Notes under the pieces: model-generated
Seen by the model: only the letters and a program-made list of their open reading frames with translations
Databases searched by the model: none
Told to the model about the DNA's origin: nothing
Shown: positions 45,838-50,595 of the stretch, one piece after another
Layout of the letters: each line of letters starts with the position of its first letter
Position numbering within the stretch: position 1 is the stretch's first letter
Made by a program: the position numbers and the translations under genes
Source of the DNA: Tissierellia bacterium
GTDB lineage: Bacteria > Bacillota > Clostridia > Tissierellales > Tissierellaceae
Direction of reading: 5' to 3'
NCBI GenBank assembly: GCA_028708575.1
Contig: JAQVYQ010000006.1
Coordinates: 1-50,595 of the forward strand
Length of the DNA stretch: 50,595 bases

Positions 45838-45874
45838 ACAATATAAGAAATGGTAGGTGTTTGTAGGTGATAAT

Positions 45875-47680
45875 ATGACTTATATTAATGATGAAATAAT
45901 TGAAAATGTTAGAGAAAATAGTGATATTGTAAGTTTAATTTCTGATTATGTTCATTTAAAAAAGTCAGGCTCAAATTATGTCGGCTTATGTCCGTTTCAT
46001 AATGAAAAAACTCCATCTTTTACTGTATCTTCAACTAAGCAGATTTTTCATTGCTTTGGGTGTGGAGAAGGCGGAGATATTATAAAATTTATAATGAAAA
46101 AGGAAAATGTTGATTTTCCAGACGCAATTAAATTATTAGCTGACAAATTAGGAATAGAAATAAATATGGAGATCAATAAAGATTCTAGTCATAAAGATGA
46201 AAAAGGAAAAGTATATGAAATAAATAGGGAAGCTGCTAGGTATTTCTTAAATAATTTAGATCATAACAACGCACCATTGGCATACTTAGGAAATAGATCA
46301 ATTAGCAAAAAGGTAAGGAGGCAATTTGGTCTTGGGTTCGCTATAAATAGTTGGGATAGTTTGTATAATTATTTAAAGTCTAAAAATTATTCTGATGTAG
46401 AAATAGAACAAGCAGGACTCGTTGGTAAAAAAGAGAAAAGCAACGGATTCTATGATAAATTTAGGAATAGAATAATGTTTCCTATTATTGACACAAGATC
46501 AAGAGTCATAGGATTTGGTGGCAGAGTGATGGATCAAAAGATGCCAAAATACTTGAATTCTCCAGATACTATAGTCTATAATAAAGGGAATCATCTTTAT
46601 GGATTAAATCTTGTAAGTAAATATTCTAACAGAAAAAGAATATTATTAGTAGAAGGATATATGGATGTAATTTCATTATTTGATAGTGGGATTAATTATG
46701 CTGTTGCAAGTCTTGGAACTGCACTTACTGAAAGGCAAAGTAAAATAATAAAACGATATGGTGATGAGGTATATGTTTGCTATGATTCAGATAATGCAGG
46801 TATAAAAGCAACTTTAAGAGCAATAGATATAATGTCAAAAGTTGATTTAAATCCAAAGATATTGATTCTACCTGATGGTATGGATCCTGATGACTATATG
46901 AAGAGAAATGGTCCTATAGAATTTGAAAAACTATTTGTTAATGCCTATAGCTATATTGACTTCAAGGTTCATATTTTAAAAAGGGAATATAAAATAGATA
47001 CATTAGAAGGTAAAATAAAATTCACAAGAGAAGTAGCTAATATAATAAAGAATATTAAGAGCCCTATTGAACAAGATATCTATATTGACAAGATTTCCCA
47101 GGAAACAAAAATAACAAAAGATGCTATTGAAAAGGAAATTAGGGGTAATAATTATAATAAGAAATCATTTAACTATAAAAATATTGCTATAAGTGAAATT
47201 AAGCCTGTTAAAAGTGCATTGCCACCTGCTCATTATAAAGCAGAAATAGAGCTAATAAAGCTTATGATAAAGGAAAAGGATTATTATTATTATATTATAG
47301 AAAGATTATCCATAGATGATTTTAATAGTAAAGAGTGCATAAATATATTTAAACAATTAAATACTTTTTATGATAATTGCGAAATTATTGATGAAAAGGT
47401 ATTATTTGACAAGATATTGGAAATACCTAATTTAAATAAGAATACCATTGATTTGATATTTATTAATAGCTCTAAATATAAAGCAGGGGATATTGAAAAA
47501 ATAATAGATGATTTAATAAAAACCGTTTCAACTAACAATCTATTAAAGAAAAGGAATGCAATGCTTACAGAAATTGAGGAATTAGAAAAGAAATCAAGGA
47601 ATGCTATAGAAGATGAAAAGTTTAAGCAATTATGTTTAGATTTAATGGCTTTAAATAGCAAAATAAATCTAGATAATTAG
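45875..47680 (+). CDS. dnaG: DNA primase
   Basis: DnaG synthesises the RNA primers for replication. The 601-residue product has the N-terminal zinc site CPFH...HCFGC (Cys39, His42, Cys60, Cys63), a primase core and a TOPRIM with [12 protein letters not shown] and [15 protein letters not shown] and a C-terminal helicase-interacting domain follow. ATG 45875 follows TAGGTGATA at good spacing; GTG 45857 is an earlier in-frame option. It is followed by sigA 13 bases on, the classical macromolecular-synthesis pair. Confidence 0.97.
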   Translation: MTYINDEIIENVRENSDIVSLISDYVHLKKSGSNYVGLCPFHNEKTPSFTVSSTKQIFHCFGCGEGGDIIKFIMKKENVDFPDAIKLLADKLGIEINMEINKDSSHKDEKGKVYEINREAARYFLNNLDHNNAPLAYLGNRSISKKVRRQFGLGFAINSWDSLYNYLKSKNYSDVEIEQAGLVGKKEKSNGFYDKFRNRIMFPIIDTRSRVIGFGGRVMDQKMPKYLNSPDTIVYNKGNHLYGLNLVSKYSNRKRILLVEGYMDVISLFDSGINYAVASLGTALTERQSKIIKRYGDEVYVCYDSDNAGIKATLRAIDIMSKVDLNPKILILPDGMDPDDYMKRNGPIEFEKLFVNAYSYIDFKVHILKREYKIDTLEGKIKFTREVANIIKNIKSPIEQDIYIDKISQETKITKDAIEKEIRGNNYNKKSFNYKNIAISEIKPVKSALPPAHYKAEIELIKLMIKEKDYYYYIIERLSIDDFNSKECINIFKQLNTFYDNCEIIDEKVLFDKILEIPNLNKNTIDLIFINSSKYKAGDIEKIIDDLIKTVSTNNLLKKRNAMLTEIEELEKKSRNAIEDEKFKQLCLDLMALNSKINLDN

Positions 47681-47693
47681 TTGGGAGGCTACA

Positions 47694-48848
47694 ATGGAAG
47701 ATAACAAGAAAAGTCCAGAGATTACTAATAGTAAAGAGACAGCTGAAATTAAATTATTAGCAAAAGGAAAGAAAATAGGTTATTTAAAATATAAAGAAGT
47801 TATGGATACTTTTGAAAAAATTGCCTTAGAACCAGAAGAAATTGATGAAATATATCAAAAACTTGAGGATTCAGGTATTGAGATTATGGGCGATAAAGAA
47901 GATGAAGATGCCTTATTATTAGTGGATGATAGTGAAGATAATGATCCAGATGATGATATTGATGTAGATAAGGAGATAGAAAAATCCACAAAAAAGGAAA
48001 TAGCAGTTCCTAAAGGTGTTAATGTTGATGATCCTGTAAGAATGTATTTAAAAGAAATTGGGAAGATCCCACTTCTTACTGCTGATGAGGAAGTTGAGCT
48101 TGCTAAAAGAATGGAAGCAGGGGATGAAACTGCTAAGAAAAAGTTAGCAGAAGCAAATCTTAGATTAGTAGTAAGTATTGCCAAGAGATATGTAGGCAGA
48201 GGAATGCTCTTCTTAGATCTAATACAAGAAGGAAATCTAGGATTAATGAAGGCAGTTGAGAAGTTTGAGTATAAAAAAGGATTTAAATTTAGCACTTATG
48301 CAACATGGTGGATTAGACAAGCGATTACTAGGGCAATCGCTGACCAAGCAAGAACTATTAGGATACCTGTGCATATGGTTGAAACAATAAATAAATTAGT
48401 TAGAGTTCAAAGGCAATTAGTTCAAGAACTTGGCAGAGATCCAACTCCTGAAGAAGTAGGCAAAGAAATGAGTTTGGATGTTGAAAGAGTAAGAGAGATT
48501 ATGAAAATAGCTCAGGAACCTGTTTCATTGGAAACACCTATTGGTGAAGAAGAAGACAGTCACTTAGGAGATTTTATTCCAGATGAAGATGTACTTGCTC
48601 CAGCTGATGCTGCTACATTTACTATGCTTAGAGAACAACTTATTGAGGTATTAGATACTTTAACTCCTAGAGAACAAAAGGTCTTAAGGCTTAGATTTGG
48701 CTTAGACGATGGGAGAGCTAGAACTCTAGAAGAAGTGGGCAAAGAATTTGATGTAACAAGAGAAAGAATTAGACAAATTGAAGCTAAAGCATTAAGAAAA
48801 CTAAGACATCCAAGTAGAAGTAAAAAATTGAAAGATTTTCTAGAATAA
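47694..48848 (+). CDS. sigA: Primary RNA polymerase sigma factor (SigA/RpoD)
   Basis: The housekeeping sigma-70 factor (384 residues). An acidic region 1.1-like N-terminus is followed by region 1.2 ([17 protein letters not shown]), regions 2.1-2.4 ([19 protein letters not shown]), region 3 and region 4.2 ([20 protein letters not shown]). GGGAGG precedes the ATG. It is the last gene of the dnaG-sigA unit, which ends at a terminator. Confidence 0.98.
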   Translation: MEDNKKSPEITNSKETAEIKLLAKGKKIGYLKYKEVMDTFEKIALEPEEIDEIYQKLEDSGIEIMGDKEDEDALLLVDDSEDNDPDDDIDVDKEIEKSTKKEIAVPKGVNVDDPVRMYLKEIGKIPLLTADEEVELAKRMEAGDETAKKKLAEANLRLVVSIAKRYVGRGMLFLDLIQEGNLGLMKAVEKFEYKKGFKFSTYATWWIRQAITRAIADQARTIRIPVHMVETINKLVRVQRQLVQELGRDPTPEEVGKEMSLDVERVREIMKIAQEPVSLETPIGEEEDSHLGDFIPDEDVLAPADAATFTMLREQLIEVLDTLTPREQKVLRLRFGLDDGRARTLEEVGKEFDVTRERIRQIEAKALRKLRHPSRSKKLKDFLE

Positions 48849-48880
48849 AGATTCGTTCCTATAGCGAATCTTTAATTTTT
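48847..48880 (+). terminator. Rho-independent terminator after sigA
   Basis: AAAGATTCG (48847-48855) pairs with CGAATCTTT (48865-48873), then AATTTTT. The stop codon overlaps the first arm. Confidence 0.8.
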
Positions 48881-48895
48881 GAAAGGACAATAAAT

Positions 48896-49597
48896 ATGAA
48901 TATAAAATTATCAGACAGATTATTGGCTATTTTAAGATTCGTTCCTAATAACTCAATTGTAGCTGATGTTGGAACAGATCATGGCCATATACCTATGTAT
49001 TTAATAGAAAATAATATAAGCAAGGGAGTAATTGCTTCAGATATAAGTCAAGGTTCTTTGGACAAGACAATTGACTATATAAAGGAATTAGACCTATCAG
49101 ATAGAATTATACCTAGGCTAGGTGATGGACTTGAAATCATCAAACCCTTTGAAGTAGATACAGTAATAATAGCTGGAATGGGTGGATTGCTTATTAGGGA
49201 TATTTTATCAAAAGATATACAGCTAACCAGTTCAATTACAAATTTCATCCTACAACCTATGGTCGCATCTAAAGAATTAAGAGAATATCTATATAATAAC
49301 AATTTCAAATTAGTAGATGAAGATTTAGTTTTAGAAGATAGTAAGTATTATGAAATTATTTATGCGAAAATTGGAAAGGATGTAGTTGAAAAAGAAATAT
49401 ATTATGACATAGGCAAGAAACTTGTGGAAAAAAAGCATCCTTTACTTAAGGATTTTATAGAGTATAAGATTAATAAACAATCTTCAATTTTAGAGGAATT
49501 AAAGGGAATTGATAGCCAAAAGGGTAAAATCAGATTAGAGGAAATTGAAGAACTGATGAGCGAGTATAAGGAGGTGCTAAAAGCAATTGAAGGCTAA
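48896..49597 (+). CDS. trmK: tRNA (adenine(22)-N1)-methyltransferase TrmK
   Basis: This 233-residue SAM methyltransferase of the TrmK/YqfN family makes m1A22 in some tRNAs. Motif I is VADVGTDHGHIP; the catalytic region has VIIAGMGG and the NFILQPM motif. A coiled C-terminal part includes ILEELKG. GAAAGGAC precedes the ATG. Its end overlaps the next gene by 11 bases, an order conserved with sigA upstream. Confidence 0.94.
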   Translation: MNIKLSDRLLAILRFVPNNSIVADVGTDHGHIPMYLIENNISKGVIASDISQGSLDKTIDYIKELDLSDRIIPRLGDGLEIIKPFEVDTVIIAGMGGLLIRDILSKDIQLTSSITNFILQPMVASKELREYLYNNNFKLVDEDLVLEDSKYYEIIYAKIGKDVVEKEIYYDIGKKLVEKKHPLLKDFIEYKINKQSSILEELKGIDSQKGKIRLEEIEELMSEYKEVLKAIEG

Positions 49598-50372
49598 GGA
49601 AATAATAGACATTTTGAATCAGATTGCACCTCAGAACTTAATAGATAGTTGGGATAATACAGGATTTCAAATCGGTGATGATGAAAAGAATATAAATAAA
49701 GTCTTAATTGCTCTTGATTTAGATAATAATATTGCCAACAAAGCAGTAGAGGAAGGCTATGATATGATAATTACTCATCATCCCTTAATCTTTAAGTCAT
49801 TAAAAAGCATTAATAATAGGGACTATATTGGAAGATTGATTATAAAACTTATATCTAATGATATAGTTGTATACAATGCTCATTCAAACTTAGATTTAGC
49901 TAATGGGGGTGTAAATGACGAACTCGCCAGGTTAATGAGTTTACAAAGTATAAGCCCATTAAGTGAAGTGATTATAGAGGCAGAGGCCTATGGCTACGGA
50001 CGAATTGGAGAAATTGAAAGATCTGATTTATTAACAGTCGTCAATAATATTAAATCAGTATTATCAGTAGATGATATAAGGGTTTACGGAAATAAAGATA
50101 CTATTCAAAGATTAGCTGTTTGTGGTGGAAGTGGTTCTGATTTTATTATAGACGCTTTTGAAAAAAATGCAGATATGTATATCACAGGTGATATAAAATA
50201 TCATGATGCACAAACTGCTTTGAAATTAGGACTAGTTCTAGTTGATGCAGGACATTTTAATACGGAAAAGATAATTTTGCCAAGATTAAAGGACATGCTT
50301 TTAAAAGAAGTTGATTATAAAGTTGAAATAGAAATATATATGGATACATCAGTGAAATATAAAATTTACTAA
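49587..50372 (+). CDS. Nif3-like dinuclear metal centre protein (YqfO family)
   Basis: This 261-residue Nif3/DUF34 family protein forms a hexameric toroid with two metal ions per subunit. Metal ligands are expected in THHPLIF, NAHSNLD and DAGHFNTE; the N-terminal signature is DSWDNTGFQIG. It lacks the PII-like insert seen in the longer B. subtilis YqfO and is the size of E. coli YbgI. The start is TTG 49587, with AAGGAGGTG ten bases upstream inside trmK. Proposed links to GTP cyclohydrolase are unproven. Confidence 0.92.
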   Translation: MKAKEIIDILNQIAPQNLIDSWDNTGFQIGDDEKNINKVLIALDLDNNIANKAVEEGYDMIITHHPLIFKSLKSINNRDYIGRLIIKLISNDIVVYNAHSNLDLANGGVNDELARLMSLQSISPLSEVIIEAEAYGYGRIGEIERSDLLTVVNNIKSVLSVDDIRVYGNKDTIQRLAVCGGSGSDFIIDAFEKNADMYITGDIKYHDAQTALKLGLVLVDAGHFNTEKIILPRLKDMLLKEVDYKVEIEIYMDTSVKYKIY

Positions 50373-50384
50373 TACTTGGTCAAT

Positions 50385-50404
50385 TGCAAAACTAAATTAG
50401 ACTT
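50385..50404 (+). repeat. 20-bp repeat copy 1 (possible IS end)
   Basis: Fits TGCARRRYTAAATTAGACYY. It directly abuts copy 2. Repeats of this size and sequence at the end of an element recall IS21-family transposase binding sites. Confidence 0.7.
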
Positions 50405-50424
50405 TGCAGAGTTAAATTAGACCC
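50405..50424 (+). repeat. 20-bp repeat copy 2 (possible IS end)
   Basis: Starts TGCAGAGTTAAATTAG and follows copy 1 with no gap. It differs from copy 1 at five positions. Confidence 0.7.
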
Positions 50425-50470
50425 TTTTGTAAATCTGATAAAATACACAAATTAAAATAGTTTAATTCAC

Positions 50471-50500
50471 CAAAAATGAGCTTCTAAATGCTCATTTTTG
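50471..50500 (+). terminator. Hairpin with T-rich tail, terminator-like
   Basis: CAAAAATGAGC (50471-50481) pairs with GCTCATTTTTG (50490-50500), an 11-bp stem. It lies between repeat copies 2 and 3 and may shield the presumed element from outside transcription. A TATAAT at 50504-50509 just after it may be the element's own promoter. Confidence 0.6.
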
Positions 50501-50568
50501 TGCTATAATAGAACCAGATAAATTAAATTTAGGCATAACTTTTAGAGGTCTACTTTATTTTAACTTTT

Positions 50569-50588
50569 TGCAAGACTAAATTAGACCC
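50569..50588 (+). repeat. 20-bp repeat copy 3 (possible IS end)
   Basis: Starts TGCAAGACTAAATTAG, in the same orientation as copies 1 and 2 and 145 bases after copy 2, at the window edge. Any transposase genes would lie to the right, outside the window. Confidence 0.65.
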
Positions 50589-50595
50589 CTACAAA

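Larger units (their letters stand above)
50377..50595 (+). mobile_element. Putative left end of an IS21-like insertion sequence (partial)
   Basis: Three same-direction 20-bp TGCA...TAAATTAGAC repeats, a terminator-like hairpin and a TATAAT box occur in about 210 non-coding bases after the last housekeeping gene. Multiple end repeats of about 20 bp with TG at the tip are a trait of IS21-family elements. No transposase is visible in the window, so this is an inference from the ends alone. Confidence 0.4.

Noticed and set aside
47855..48295. 146-codon open frame opposite sigA
   Set aside because: Ser-rich antisense shadow of the sigma factor coding sequence, with no ribosome binding site.
48849..48948. 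Direct repeat of about 14 bases (AAGATTCGTTCCTA) in the sigA terminator and early in trmK
   Set aside because: One copy is in a terminator stem and the other within conserved coding sequence. Chance similarity is the simpler explanation.
1..50595. CRISPR arrays, tRNA and rRNA genes
   Set aside because: No regularly spaced repeat-spacer array, cloverleaf with CCA end, or rRNA signature was seen. The only short arrays are the 15-bp and 20-bp repeats described.

Overview
The window is chromosomal DNA from a low-GC, endospore-forming anaerobic-type Firmicute, most likely of class Clostridia or Tissierellia. The base composition is strongly AT-rich, Shine-Dalgarno sites are strong (AGGAGG/GGTG), and TTG and GTG starts are common. 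Sporulation genes are present (gpr, spoIIP, yqfC, yqfD). So are a glycine T-box, a CIRCE operator and a high-molecular-weight rubredoxin. No rRNA or tRNA gene was seen.

Layout. (1) 1-5812 is an accessory cell-envelope region. It holds a secreted stalk-domain (copper amine oxidase N-like) protein, two unknown membrane proteins, and an ECF-type sigma factor overlapping an RsgI-like membrane anti-sigma factor with a PepSY domain and an Asp/His-rich tail. A secreted paralogue with three PepSY repeats follows. The sigma gene and the secreted paralogue share an identical promoter-like motif (TGCAATAAAAC-N11-GCGTTA), which suggests an autoregulated regulon. (2) 6006-9742 is a mixed block: a YlmA-like ABC ATPase, a flavin reductase-rubredoxin, a small basic protein, an alkylguanine DNA methyltransferase and a twin P-loop ATPase. 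(3) 9750-50372 is a very conserved housekeeping and sporulation block whose order closely follows the Bacillus subtilis comEC-to-yqfO region. It runs: alaX-like editing protein, comEC, holA, rpsT, gpr, spoIIP, signal peptidase I, lepA, hemW, hrcA-grpE-dnaK, dnaJ, prmA, rsmE, mtaB, HIT protein, rpsU, yqeY, nfeD-like protease, floA, yqfC, yqfD, phoH, ybeY, DGK-PAP2 fusion, DUF3048 lipoprotein, cdd, era, recO, T-box-glyQS, CcpN/YqzB-like regulator, ppsR, dgt, dnaG, sigA, trmK, Nif3-like protein. (4) The last ~210 bases carry three copies of a 20-bp repeat that look like the end of an IS21-type insertion sequence whose genes would lie beyond the window.

How the genes work together. The hrcA operon is the heat-shock chaperone set under HrcA/CIRCE control, with dnaJ set apart by a strong terminator. 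The dnaG-sigA pair and rpsU are parts of the classical macromolecular-synthesis group. gpr, spoIIP, yqfC and yqfD serve sporulation and germination, and glyQS is controlled by uncharged tRNA-Gly through the T-box.

Most unusual observations: the sigma/RsgI-PepSY module with its shared promoter motif; a regulator gene whose only sensible start codon is ATC; a 15-bp tandem repeat that forms a 19-codon reading frame just before dnaG; and the absence of pgpH from its usual place between phoH and ybeY.
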